From: Synechococcus sp. PROS-9-1
GTDB taxonomy: Bacteria > Cyanobacteriota > Cyanobacteriia > PCC-6307 > Cyanobiaceae
NCBI RefSeq assembly: GCF_014279775.1
Contig: NZ_CP047961.1
Span: 930,001-994,000 of the forward strand
Reading direction: 5' to 3'
DNA length: 64,000 nucleotides
Position numbers and translations under genes: made by a program
Part shown: positions 6,625 to 15,373 of the stretch, in pieces
Layout of the letters: the number at the start of each line of letters is the position of its first letter
Numbering within the stretch: position 1 is the first letter of the stretch
The notes under the pieces: generated by a model
The model's input: only the letters and a program-made list of their open reading frames with translations
What the model was told of the DNA's origin: nothing
The model's database searches: none

Positions 6625-7653
6625 TTAGGAGCTAGTGGATAAGTGGCCTTGACGTTCAATTCGCTTCGCTAAGAGGGCCATCCCTGAACAGAGCAACCAA
6701 TACACACCTGCGAGCCATACATAAACCTCCAGATGTCGGCCGATGTATTCAGGGTTTGCGAGCAAGCTTCGGCTGATTCCTAGCAGTTCTATTAATCCGA
6801 GAATGGCCATCAAGCTTGTGTTTTGCAGTAATCCAATCGCTTGGTTGGTCAGGGCCGGAACAGCAATTCTCAAGGCTTGAGGAAGAATGATCAGTCTCAT
6901 GGTGAGAGACGCATTGAGGCCGAGGGCCGCGGCCGCCTCCGCTTGTGTGGGTGGGATGGATTGCAGTCCTCCGCGCACATCCTCTGCCACATAAGCCGCT
7001 GCAAATAGTGCAAAAGCCATGACAGCTCTCAACACTCTGTTGATTTCGATCTCAACCGGAAGGAAGAGCGGGAGGAGCAACTGCCCGAAGAAAAGAACCG
7101 CAATGAGAGGAACGGCACGCATGAGGTCGATGTAAATGCGGCAAAGCATCGCCACCAAACCCAAATTGGACGTTCTGCCGATCGCAAGCCCTACCCCCAT
7201 GGGCAGGGCTAAAAAACCACTCGCTGTGGTCAGCAGCAAGGTGAGGGTGAGCCCTCCCCAGGCGCGAGAGGGCACGGCTTGGAGGTTGGCGGCTCCAGCA
7301 AGCAGAACAACTCCTGTAGGCACCATCAGGATCCATGCCCAGGGAAGCAAAGGTTGGAGGCGTTTCAGACGTTGAGGCAAGTAATCACTGCCCAGCGTGG
7401 TGATCGTTAGCAGCAGGAGAGCGGCCATCCAAACCAAAGGCCTCCAGCGTTGATCAGCGGGATAGCTGCCAAAGGCATAAAGCGGAAGGTTGTGGCTGAC
7501 CACACGCCAATCAGCCCCAGTGATCAGCCAGGATCCCGTTGACCAGAGAGCCCAAAGAATCAACCCGAGCATGAGAACGCTGAATGCGGCCTCAATCGGT
7601 TTTTGCCGCCAACGCTGATAGCGCTGTCGCCGAGGTTTGAACTGGCTCGCCAT
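6625..7653 (-). CDS. Amino-acid ABC transporter permease 2
   Basis: Integral membrane subunit of the HisM/GlnP family with a long N-terminal membrane part and the EAA-type cytoplasmic loop ([29 protein letters not shown]) that docks the ATPase. The ATG at 7653 shares one base with the stop of the preceding HdeD-like gene (TAATG), so translation is probably coupled. The layout resembles the second permease (NatH-like) of the cyanobacterial N-I neutral/acidic amino-acid system. Substrate assignment is inference. Confidence 0.85.
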   Translation of the reverse strand: MASQFKPRRQRYQRWRQKPIEAAFSVLMLGLILWALWSTGSWLITGADWRVVSHNLPLYAFGSYPADQRWRPLVWMAALLLLTITTLGSDYLPQRLKRLQPLLPWAWILMVPTGVVLLAGAANLQAVPSRAWGGLTLTLLLTTASGFLALPMGVGLAIGRTSNLGLVAMLCRIYIDLMRAVPLIAVLFFGQLLLPLFLPVEIEINRVLRAVMAFALFAAAYVAEDVRGGLQSIPPTQAEAAAALGLNASLTMRLIILPQALRIAVPALTNQAIGLLQNTSLMAILGLIELLGISRSLLANPEYIGRHLEVYVWLAGVYWLLCSGMALLAKRIERQGHLSTSS

Positions 7654-8156
7654 TAGCTGGCGGCTGGTGGAGCATCCGTGGGCTTGAGCAAGTTCAAGGC
7701 GGATAGGAAAAGAGACACTCCAAAGATGGTCCCCAAAGCCCAAAGGCTGTCAGAAGGCCATTCGATCACCAATAGCAATCCGAGGATGGCAGTCACGATT
7801 CCATCAACCACCACAAGACCGCTAGCTGGTGCATGGGAACTGGCTCCTGTTGCTAATTCCATCAAGCCTTCTACAAGCAAGAGGACGCCTGCAAACAGGG
7901 TGAGGCTGATTTCACTGTCGATGGGGTCGATCAGAATGAAGACAGCACCAACGATGTAAAGCAGGCCTGACAAGCCTTTAAAGAGTTTCCCTTGATTGTT
8001 TGGAATATCTCCAATCCGAAGCAGTTGATTGATCCCAGCTACGAACACAATCCCCCCTAAGCCAATGGTGAGAAGGGTCGCTGATGCAAAAGGCAGCAAA
8101 ATGGCTGCAATAGAGGCCACAATTAAAAAGACTGCAGCGATACGGCGACTATTCAT
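7653..8156 (-). CDS. HdeD-like (DUF308) membrane protein
   Basis: The 167 residues contain six hydrophobic segments in three hairpins, the arrangement of the HdeD/DUF308 family (acid-stress related in enterobacteria, mostly uncharacterised elsewhere). Repeats such as LLPFASATLLTIGLGGIVFVAG and FILIDPIDSEISLTLFAGVLLLVEGLMEL are characteristic. It is unusual that it lies between the two permease genes of an amino-acid transporter, 24 bases from one and overlapping the next by one base, so it must be cotranscribed with them. Confidence 0.75.
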   Translation of the reverse strand: MNSRRIAAVFLIVASIAAILLPFASATLLTIGLGGIVFVAGINQLLRIGDIPNNQGKLFKGLSGLLYIVGAVFILIDPIDSEISLTLFAGVLLLVEGLMELATGASSHAPASGLVVVDGIVTAILGLLLVIEWPSDSLWALGTIFGVSLFLSALNLLKPTDAPPAAS

Positions 8157-8180
8157 GAATGCAGAGCATACCTTTTCAGC

Positions 8181-9080
8181 TTAATGATGGTTCTGGTTTT
8201 TTAAAACAGCTCGGTTCAGCAGCTGCATCCCTCCATTGATAAGCAAGTTCAGCAGTAAAAAGCTCAGCAAAAGCAGCAAAAATCCTTCAATTGCTCGTCC
8301 TGTTTGGGTGATGGTTGTGTCACTCACCGCGTAAAGATCGGCGTAGCCCACCGCAATCGCCAGCGTGCTGTTTTTGGCAAGATTCAAATATTGACTGCTG
8401 AGTGCAGGCAAAATTGCTGGGAGGGCCTGGGGAAGGATGATTCGGCGTAATCCAAGTCCCTCCGTCATGCCCAGACTGCGGAAGGCTTCCCACTGGCCGC
8501 GTGGGACGGAATCGAGGCCACCGCGAACCACTTCTGCAATGGATGCTCCCGTAAACACGCTGAGTCCGAGAAGGACCGCTGCAAACTCAACACTGAGCGT
8601 GACTCCGAGCAAGCTGATCCCCTGATTGGACAGCTGGATCACGGCTCCTAGTGGTGCGAATGGCTGGGAAGGAAGTCCCAGAAAGGCAACGAAGTACCAG
8701 AACAGAAGCTGCAATAGGAGAGGAATCTGACGAATGGATCCCACATAGAGAGCTGCTAGCTGCCTTAACAACGGATTCAGGCTGCGGCGCGCAGCACCGG
8801 TGCTGACGCCCAGCAGGGTTGCCAACACAATTCCTGCAACGATCACGCGCAAGCTGTTGAGCCATCCCATCAGCAGTGCCCAGGCCGTGCTGTCTGAAGG
8901 TTGATAAGGAAGGGAGTGCTCACTGAGCGCGAAACCTGCGGGTCGCCACAGCCAATCAAAACTGAGGCCTAGGCCTGTTCTTATCAGATTGACCGCAAGG
9001 TTATTGATCAGAATCCCCATCACGGTGAGGAGCCCCAGCACGATGATGACCTGCAACCACAATCGTTTTGAACGATTCAT
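8181..9080 (-). CDS. Amino-acid ABC transporter permease 1
   Basis: HisM/GlnP-family permease of 299 residues with an N-terminal membrane anchor, a periplasmic segment and a TM core. The ATPase-docking loop reads EAFRSLGMTEGLGLRRIILPQALPAILPAL. The start overlaps the stop codon of the binding-protein gene by four bases (ATGA), a sign of translational coupling. It resembles NatG-type permeases of the cyanobacterial N-I system. Confidence 0.85.
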   Translation of the reverse strand: MNRSKRLWLQVIIVLGLLTVMGILINNLAVNLIRTGLGLSFDWLWRPAGFALSEHSLPYQPSDSTAWALLMGWLNSLRVIVAGIVLATLLGVSTGAARRSLNPLLRQLAALYVGSIRQIPLLLQLLFWYFVAFLGLPSQPFAPLGAVIQLSNQGISLLGVTLSVEFAAVLLGLSVFTGASIAEVVRGGLDSVPRGQWEAFRSLGMTEGLGLRRIILPQALPAILPALSSQYLNLAKNSTLAIAVGYADLYAVSDTTITQTGRAIEGFLLLLLSFLLLNLLINGGMQLLNRAVLKNQNHH

Positions 9081-10129
9081 TGGAATGGGGGTGAGGTCAG
9101 TACGCCTCCATTGCTGTACAGATTATTGAGGCCCCTTGGAATTGGAACGGCACTCTCCGGGCCGAGATGTCGATTATAGATTTCACCGTAATTACCTACT
9201 GCTTGAATCACTTGGACAATGAAATCGTTGTTTAAACCTAATTTTTGACCTAAATCACCATCTACCCCAAGAAAACGCCTCAGCTGTGTGAGTTCAGGTC
9301 GACGTTGGGCTTCCTCCAGCTTGTTTCCGATGTTTTCTTGTGTAATGCCTAATTCTTCTGCAGCGATCAACGCATAGATCACCCAGCGCATGGCGTCCGT
9401 TAGGCGCTGATCACCACCTGCTGACAGTGGAGCAAGGGGCTCTTTGCTCAAGACTTCAGGGAGAATCACGTGTTGCTCTGGATTGTTAAAACCCGATCTG
9501 GCCGCGGCGAGCTGAGAGCGATCCGATGTCATGGCGCTGCAGCGACCTTGAAGGTAGCCAGCGATGACTTGATTGAGATCCTGATACTTAATTGGTTTGT
9601 AGTCGATCCCTTTTGCCTGAAAGGCATCGTTGAGGTTTTGCTCCGTCGTGGTGCCTGAGCCCACGCAGATGGTTTTGCCCTTGAGGTTGTTGAGATTGGA
9701 GATCCCACTGCTGCGCTTGACCAAGAGACCTTGTCCGTCATGAAAGACCACAGGAGCGAAGCTGACGCCATTGCCTCCCGCGGCATCTCTGCTGAGGTTG
9801 AACGTGGTGTTGCGCGATAGGAGATCAATCTCTCCGGTACGTAGTGCTGTGAAACGTTCTGGAGCGGTTAGGGACCTGTATTGCACTTGATCTGGGCTGC
9901 CATTAATTGCTGCAGCAAAGGCTCGACAGATGTCCACATCAAGTCCAGCGAAGGATCCATCCCTTTGCAGAAAACTAAAACCTGGAATCTTGCCGCTGAC
10001 TCCGCAGCGAAGCTCGGTTCTCCGTTTAATGAGATCGAGTCTTGAGGCTCCACCTTCGCCAAGCGTGGCACACCCATTCAAAATGAATAGGAAAGAAACC
10101 AGTGGCAGTGCAAGAAGACGGACTCTCAT
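9077..10129 (-). CDS. Amino-acid ABC transporter substrate-binding lipoprotein
   Basis: A periplasmic solute-binding protein of family 3 (AapJ/NatF-like). The start at 10129 gives MRVRLLALPLVSFLFILNGC, a lipoprotein signal with cysteine at the lipobox. The mature part has ELRCGVSGKIPGFSF, FAGLDVDICRAFAAAI and RFTALRTGEIDLLSRNTTFNLSRD, typical of the general L-amino-acid branch. First gene of the operon with two permeases, an HdeD-like gene and the ATPase. Confidence 0.85.
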   Translation of the reverse strand: MRVRLLALPLVSFLFILNGCATLGEGGASRLDLIKRRTELRCGVSGKIPGFSFLQRDGSFAGLDVDICRAFAAAINGSPDQVQYRSLTAPERFTALRTGEIDLLSRNTTFNLSRDAAGGNGVSFAPVVFHDGQGLLVKRSSGISNLNNLKGKTICVGSGTTTEQNLNDAFQAKGIDYKPIKYQDLNQVIAGYLQGRCSAMTSDRSQLAAARSGFNNPEQHVILPEVLSKEPLAPLSAGGDQRLTDAMRWVIYALIAAEELGITQENIGNKLEEAQRRPELTQLRRFLGVDGDLGQKLGLNNDFIVQVIQAVGNYGEIYNRHLGPESAVPIPRGLNNLYSNGGVLTSPPFQ

Positions 10130-10243
10130 CTGATTGTCTCTGGTATGGAACAAGTGTGTCAGAGCTCGTTCGTCAGGGCGGATCGTTCTTGTCAACTCAG
10201 AGAACTGGTTTAGCTTTCGCGAGTGTTCGTGAACAGCTTGATG

Positions 10244-10564
10244 ATGCGAACACTTGTAGGATCTGCACTCTTTTCATCTCTAATTTTATTTGGAATGCTC
10301 CCCCCAGCTCTTGCTTGGGAAGAGACTGATCAACAGGCTTATTATAATAAAATGTCTCTTCTAAAAGTAATACTTGAAGGGGCGCGAATGAGGGCTGTTG
10401 AAACGAATGATTTGCAGACCCTATGTCTGATTATGAGCATCGGTAATGACGTGACGATTCGCTATTTGGAGTTAAATCCGAATGACGTCGAGATCAGCGA
10501 TCGTCTCGAGGGCATGCGGCATGATATGACCGCTTGTTTGGCACTCCTCTACAACAAGGAATAG
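10244..10564 (+). CDS. Secreted hypothetical protein
   Basis: Begins MRTLVGSALFSSLILFGMLPPALA, a Sec-type signal peptide with an AxA cleavage site, followed by about 82 residues that look helical (KMSLLKVILEGARMRAVETNDLQTLCLIMSIGNDVTIRYLELN). Two cysteines could form a disulfide. It is divergent from the transporter operon and followed by the convergent SulP gene. Not recognised. Confidence 0.65.
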   Translation: MRTLVGSALFSSLILFGMLPPALAWEETDQQAYYNKMSLLKVILEGARMRAVETNDLQTLCLIMSIGNDVTIRYLELNPNDVEISDRLEGMRHDMTACLALLYNKE

Positions 10565-10583
10565 CCATCAGGCTGATTCACGA

Positions 10584-12170
10584 TTAACCATGACCTCCCT
10601 CAGGTTGGCTCCCGATCCTTTCAAAGAGATTCAAGCTTTCTTTGTTTAATCCTTCAACGTTTACGACGGATCCACCAAGTCTGAGTTTGCGAATGAGTTG
10701 GTTGAGTGCTCCAACACCACTTTGATCCCAAATATGTGCCTGACTCATATCAATAGTGATTCTGGCTGGATGATCGTGAACGTCAAATCCTTGTAGGAAA
10801 TAAATCTTGCTTACAAAGAACAATTGTCCACTGACCACATAGCGGCACTCGTCTTCACTGATTTTGATCGCGTCGACGCGAATGACTTTTGCAACTTTGC
10901 GGCTGAATAAAACACCTGCAAGCGCCACACCGGCCAGTACTCCAAGAGCAAGGTTGTGGGGAGTGGTGAGCATGGTGACTGCAAAAGTCATCACCATTAC
11001 GGCAGTGTCACTTTTGGGGATATTTCGAATATTTCGCAAGCCAGCGATGTCGGCTGTACTGACGGCGATTCCAATCATGACTGCAACCAGAGCTGCCATT
11101 GGGATCTGCTTAAGCCATGTACTGGCCAGTAAAATCATCGCTAAGAGGCTGATTCCTGAGGAAAGGGTGGAGAGGCGTGTTCGTCCGCCGTTATCGATGT
11201 TCATGACGGATTGACCCACCAAGGCGCAGCCAGCCATTCCTCCAAACAAGGAAGACACGATGTTTGCAATTCCCTGGCCTTTCGCTTCAGTATTTTTGTT
11301 TGAATTAGAATCAGTTCTCTCGTCAAGAATATCTTGAGTGAGGAATGTTTCCATCAAGCCGACTAGTGATATCGATAAAGCTGTTGGTAAGACAATTCCA
11401 AACGTCTCTAAATTAAGAGGAACCCTTTGGTTGCTTATGTCTCCAAAGGGAATGTTGAACATAGGGAGACCATTGGGGAGTTTGCCAAGATCTTCTACTT
11501 TGGGAATATTTAAATCTGGAAATATTGAACTTAGCCCCATGCTGATGGCTGTAATTACAATGATGGCTATTAGCTGGGAAGGAAGGGCGCGTGTGATCCG
11601 TGGTAGACCATAAATAATGACAAGGCCAAGTAATACGAGTGGCCAAACCACGGCCATTTGGCCTCCAGTCAGAGCATGCATCACATGGTCATGTCCGGCT
11701 TCCCCAAAGTGAATATTGATTCCCAATTGTGGAAGTTGAGCCTGAAAGATCAATAAAGCAAGAGCATTTACAAACCCGCTTAAGACACCTAGAGGAACGA
11801 ACCTCATCTGATAAGCCAGTCGCAAGTAACCCCAGAGGATTTGGAAGACGCCGGTGAGAATTCCTGCTGCCATCAAGTAGGCCAGCCCCAGTCCTTCCCC
11901 TCTCGCATTTCCTGTCGCAACCAATCCGGTCATCAACAGGGCCGTTGATCCTGTGGCAGAGGTGATCATCGCCGTTCGTCCACCGACGAAGGCAATCGTT
12001 ATGGAGAGACAGAACGCTCCAAACAATCCAACCCTTGGATCCACGCCTGCAATTCCAGAGAACGCGATCGCTTCTGGAATCATGGCGAAGGCCACGACTA
12101 GGCCTGAGAGAACATCCCGTCTCGGATTGCTGAACCAGTTCTGAAGTCCCATTGCGGGAGAGGAAGCCAT
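10584..12170 (-). CDS. SulP-family anion transporter with STAS domain
   Basis: Sodium- or proton-coupled anion transporter of the SulP family. The N-terminal two thirds have 10-12 hydrophobic segments, beginning with [37 protein letters not shown]; the C-terminal part (from about residue 420) is a STAS domain ([23 protein letters not shown]). Marine cyanobacteria use one SulP member (BicA) for bicarbonate, but the N-terminus here differs from BicA as I know it, so sulfate or another anion is equally possible. A GTG start at 12185 is an alternative. Confidence 0.85.
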   Translation of the reverse strand: MASSPAMGLQNWFSNPRRDVLSGLVVAFAMIPEAIAFSGIAGVDPRVGLFGAFCLSITIAFVGGRTAMITSATGSTALLMTGLVATGNARGEGLGLAYLMAAGILTGVFQILWGYLRLAYQMRFVPLGVLSGFVNALALLIFQAQLPQLGINIHFGEAGHDHVMHALTGGQMAVVWPLVLLGLVIIYGLPRITRALPSQLIAIIVITAISMGLSSIFPDLNIPKVEDLGKLPNGLPMFNIPFGDISNQRVPLNLETFGIVLPTALSISLVGLMETFLTQDILDERTDSNSNKNTEAKGQGIANIVSSLFGGMAGCALVGQSVMNIDNGGRTRLSTLSSGISLLAMILLASTWLKQIPMAALVAVMIGIAVSTADIAGLRNIRNIPKSDTAVMVMTFAVTMLTTPHNLALGVLAGVALAGVLFSRKVAKVIRVDAIKISEDECRYVVSGQLFFVSKIYFLQGFDVHDHPARITIDMSQAHIWDQSGVGALNQLIRKLRLGGSVVNVEGLNKESLNLFERIGSQPEGGHG

Positions 12171-12206
12171 GGGCGTCAGTGCCACTTTCTTTTCAGGGAC
12201 CGTATC

Positions 12207-13487
12207 TCAGAGCGGTGGCAGCAACCCATAGGGATCATGATGTGACTTCAATTGATTGAGGCCTGGAAGCCAGTTTTGAAAGGCGTCATTGAGTTCTGCC
12301 TTATGGCAGGACAGGTGTGGATGGATCTGCGCGAGGTGAACACCAGGACAGGATTCAGTAAGGATGGTGTTGGCGTGAAAAAGCCAATCCAGTGCACGTT
12401 CTCGTCCTTCTTGATCATTTGCGTTCCAAACGGCGTTGATCCAAGGTTTCCAGATCGCATCGCGATGAATGAATGATGTGCGTGACACGGGTACCTGAGA
12501 ACTCATCCCACCAAGTTGTTGAGCACTGATTTGGCATCCAGGGTGCGGACGCTCGCTCATGAGTTGATTCAGGTCTGCAAGCAGTGAGGGCAAGCGTTGG
12601 CCCCAGGCTGGACCGAGCCTGCTGATGACTTCGCTGTGGAAGCGCCCCTTTGCAGCGGTGGAGGTCGCTAAGGCTCCAAATGGGGGCTGAGCATGTTGGC
12701 CGGGCACGATGGTCATGCTCGATTCAGCGCAGTGGCCAAGCAGCGTTTTCAGCGTCTGCACCGCTGTCATCGCGGCAGGGTCGTCAGCGCTACAAGCGAT
12801 GAACAGCTCAATTCTTTCGTTCCAGGCCCATTGCAAGCTGGCGCTGTGCTTCCACTGTTCCGCTGCCTCCACGGCGATAGCAAGTTGCTGAACGCTGCCT
12901 ACGCTCCGCCAAATCACTAAAGGTGTGAGCCTCTGAGTCCGCAGCCGGATCGCAGTGACTACCGCAAGGAAGGGAGCAGCACCGAGCAGCCCTTTCCACT
13001 GCTGCTGCGTTTCGTCCTGATTGTCTGATCCAGCGCTAAATGCTGTTCCAGCGCTTGCAGGGTTGGCCGGCACTGAAAGGTCAAAGATGTCGCCATTTCC
13101 CCAGACACCTCGCAGGCCCACGATGTGATCCATGGCAAGGCCCTGTGATCTGCTCAGCGGACCAATCCCACCCGTCAGGACAAAGCCACAGCCTGGAACG
13201 GTGGAAAGGCCAACGGGGATCGAGCGTCCCTGGGTTTGAAGACCCTCTAAAACCTCGGCCATGGTGAGCCCGGCCCCAATCTCCACCTCATCTCCTTCTT
13301 CGTTGATGATCAGCTGGCGATGGCGCGCTCTTAAATCGAGTGTCCAAAGTCCATCCGCGGCACAGCGACTGCTGGTGCCCCCTGCGCAAACCTGCAAGGG
13401 CTTTGGCTGGATCCCTTGGCGTATCAGCTTGGAGAGAGAGATTGCGTCAGCAGAGATCCAACCCGCTGGGTGTGAATCGTCTGCCAT
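12207..13487 (-). CDS. FAD-binding oxidoreductase (PCMH type)
   Basis: Flavin-dependent oxidase/dehydrogenase. The FAD-binding half includes VCAGGTSSRCAADGLWTLDL, EVEIGAGLTMAEVLEGLQTQGRSIPVGLSTVPGCGFVLTGGIGPLSRSQGLAMDHIVGL, which matches the PCMH-type fold around the pyrophosphate. The C-terminal substrate half is poorly conserved. The N-terminus was set at 13487 (MADDSHPAGWIS), with 13535 as an alternative. The substrate is unknown. It is divergent from the cobaltochelatase gene. Confidence 0.75.
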   Translation of the reverse strand: MADDSHPAGWISADAISLSKLIRQGIQPKPLQVCAGGTSSRCAADGLWTLDLRARHRQLIINEEGDEVEIGAGLTMAEVLEGLQTQGRSIPVGLSTVPGCGFVLTGGIGPLSRSQGLAMDHIVGLRGVWGNGDIFDLSVPANPASAGTAFSAGSDNQDETQQQWKGLLGAAPFLAVVTAIRLRTQRLTPLVIWRSVGSVQQLAIAVEAAEQWKHSASLQWAWNERIELFIACSADDPAAMTAVQTLKTLLGHCAESSMTIVPGQHAQPPFGALATSTAAKGRFHSEVISRLGPAWGQRLPSLLADLNQLMSERPHPGCQISAQQLGGMSSQVPVSRTSFIHRDAIWKPWINAVWNANDQEGRERALDWLFHANTILTESCPGVHLAQIHPHLSCHKAELNDAFQNWLPGLNQLKSHHDPYGLLPPL

Positions 13488-13611
13488 TGGATTCCAAAGC
13501 GCAGCGTGCTTTGTCACGTTGTGGCTCCCAAGCAAGCCGATGGTCGAGGCAAGACCAACAAGCGCAATTCAACAACGCCGAGGATAGTGTCGTGGGAGTG
13601 GAACGAACCGA

Positions 13612-14715
13612 GTGAGTTCAGATCCGAGAGCGTCGCAACCATCGCCCTATGGGATTTTAATTTGTGGCCATGGCAGCAGGAATCGCTTAGCGGTTGAGGA
13701 ATTTGAACGTCTCGCGATCGGTCTGCGCCGGCGTATGAGTCCTATTCCTGTTGAACACGGGTTTTTGGAATTTGCCAAACCAATCCTTAGGGATGGTTTG
13801 GATCGCTTAAGAGAGCAAGGGGTGGAGCGGGTGCTGGCGATTCCAGCCATGTTGTTTGCGGCAGGCCATGCCAAAAATGACATCCCGTCCGTGCTGAACA
13901 CCTACAGCGCTGAAACCGGTTTGGAGATCGATTACGGCCGAGAACTCGGAGTTGATCGATTAATGATTGCAGCGGCAGGCGCTCGGATTCAAGAGGCCTT
14001 GGACGCCAATTCAGAGGTTCCTTTATCTGAAACCATGTTGGTGGTTGTTGGACGGGGGTCATCGGATCCCGATGCCAATTCCAACGTCGCGAAGGTTGCC
14101 CGAATGTTGGTGGAAGGTTTTGGCTTCGGCTGGGGCGAAACCGTGTATTCCGGCGTCACGTTCCCGCTGGTGGAGCCAGGGCTGCGGCATGTGGTGCGCC
14201 TTGGTTTTAAGCGCATCATCGTGTTCCCCTATTTCCTGTTTTCTGGTGTTCTTGTGACCAGGATCCGCCAGCACAGTGAACGGGTCGCCAACGATCACCC
14301 CGAAGTTGAATTTCTGCATGCCTCCTATCTCGGAGACCACGCAAGGGTTCAAGACACGTTTGTAGAGCGGGTGGATGAAGTGCTGGGTGGTGAGACAGCG
14401 ATGAATTGTTCGCTCTGTAAATACAGAGCACAGGTGCTGGGTTTTGAAACTGAGGTAGGCCTAGCCCAGGCCAGTCACCATCACCATGTGGAGGGTTTGA
14501 CCGATGGCTGCGATCTGTGTGAGCTCGAATGCACCGGGGCCTGTCAGCCCGATGGTGTACCCATTCCACTGGGGGGTGGGCATGAGCCTCACACGCATGG
14601 AGATCATGCCCATGACCATGGGCATCACCCCTACCCGCATGCAGAGCATCCTTTAGGTCCCAGCACCCTTCGTGGTCGCAGTGCGGATTCGAAGACGGAT
14701 GGCCCTGAACCCTGA
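13612..14715 (+). CDS. cbiX: Sirohydrochlorin cobaltochelatase-like protein with His-rich tail
   Basis: Inserts a divalent metal into sirohydrochlorin, probably cobalt for cobalamin synthesis. Two chelatase repeats are seen (GILICGHGSRNRLAVEEFERLA and VVVGRGSSDPDANSNVAKVARM), with metal-binding histidines in HGS and AGHAKND. The C-terminal 110 residues add CSLCKYRAQ, CDLCELECTGAC and a run of about ten histidines in HEPHTHGDHAHDHGHHPYPHAEH, likely a metal store or delivery arm. The GTG start is at 13612. B12 supply fits the class II ribonucleotide reductase gene elsewhere in the window. Confidence 0.8.
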   Translation: MSSDPRASQPSPYGILICGHGSRNRLAVEEFERLAIGLRRRMSPIPVEHGFLEFAKPILRDGLDRLREQGVERVLAIPAMLFAAGHAKNDIPSVLNTYSAETGLEIDYGRELGVDRLMIAAAGARIQEALDANSEVPLSETMLVVVGRGSSDPDANSNVAKVARMLVEGFGFGWGETVYSGVTFPLVEPGLRHVVRLGFKRIIVFPYFLFSGVLVTRIRQHSERVANDHPEVEFLHASYLGDHARVQDTFVERVDEVLGGETAMNCSLCKYRAQVLGFETEVGLAQASHHHHVEGLTDGCDLCELECTGACQPDGVPIPLGGGHEPHTHGDHAHDHGHHPYPHAEHPLGPSTLRGRSADSKTDGPEP

Positions 14716-15181
14716 ACAACTGCCTCTCTCACTCAGATTCTTGATGAATTCGTCTCATGCAAGTCCAAAGAGACTTGAAGCTATAAGCGAGGCTAATCAA
14801 TCAAGGATCAAGCTTATGATTCCCGCGTTTTCCACAGAATTTGCCATGTTTTCCACGGACTTTTCACTGGATCCTTGGTCGTTGCTGAGGGGCTGTGGTT
14901 TTTCGGTTTTTGCCTAAATCGAACTTGACACCATGCTCGATTCCAGTATCGAGTTTCAAAGAAGCGCTGCATGATCTCCAGACCTACTGGGCTGGAATGA
15001 TTCTCATCTGCGTCTCCCTCTGGTTGACCTGATTCCTTCGGCTTTGACGGCTACCCCCTTCATGTGTCTTTCTAGGTGGCGAGCCCCGCTTGAGGATTTC
15101 CCCCACTCCATGGATCGATATCCCCTAGAGCATTGCGATACGCCCGTTGCTGAATCACACAGTGAAGTAGGAATTTCATTG
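14716..15181. other. Non-coding stretch with two DnaA-box-like sequences
   Basis: No confident gene. TTTTCCACA (14828-14836) and TTTTCCACG (14849-14857) lie 21 bases apart in direct orientation. A 35-codon TTG-started frame at 14925-15032 ends in a hydrophobic segment (YWAGMILICVSLWLT) and might encode a small membrane peptide, but support is thin. Confidence 0.3.
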
Positions 15182-15373
15182 GTGAGCATGGAAGCAGAAA
15201 TCCCCGAAGTGCTTTATCGCGGAATGAAAGATTTCATCGGATTAAATCCCTGTTGGGATCAATATCGACTGCTTAGTTCTGCCATTGCTCAATTTTTAGT
15301 TCAAAACGGTTGTACCGATCGAGCCGTCACTGAGCGTTATCTCGACGATCTTTTTAGGCGTTCTCAGGTTTGA
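15182..15373 (+). CDS. DUF2811 family protein
   Basis: The conserved part reads MEAEIPEVLYRGMKDFIGLNPCWDQYRLLSSAIAQFLVQNG, which matches the short cyanobacterial DUF2811 family (about 60-70 residues). The start is placed at the GTG at 15182, with the ATG at 15188 also possible; the frame is open far upstream to 15044 but that part looks non-coding. The ribbon-helix-helix-like organisation suggests a small DNA-binding or adaptor protein, unproven. The 3' end overlaps the convergent GMC gene by 20 bases. Confidence 0.75.
   Translation: MSMEAEIPEVLYRGMKDFIGLNPCWDQYRLLSSAIAQFLVQNGCTDRAVTERYLDDLFRRSQV

Noticed and set aside
14672-14917. Plus-strand frame of 81 codons overlapping the end of cbiX
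   Set aside because: It begins inside the chelatase gene in another frame, and its sequence looks like translated non-coding DNA.
14925-15032. 35-codon TTG-started frame with a hydrophobic end
   Set aside because: A rare start codon, no ribosome site and short length; kept only as a remark.
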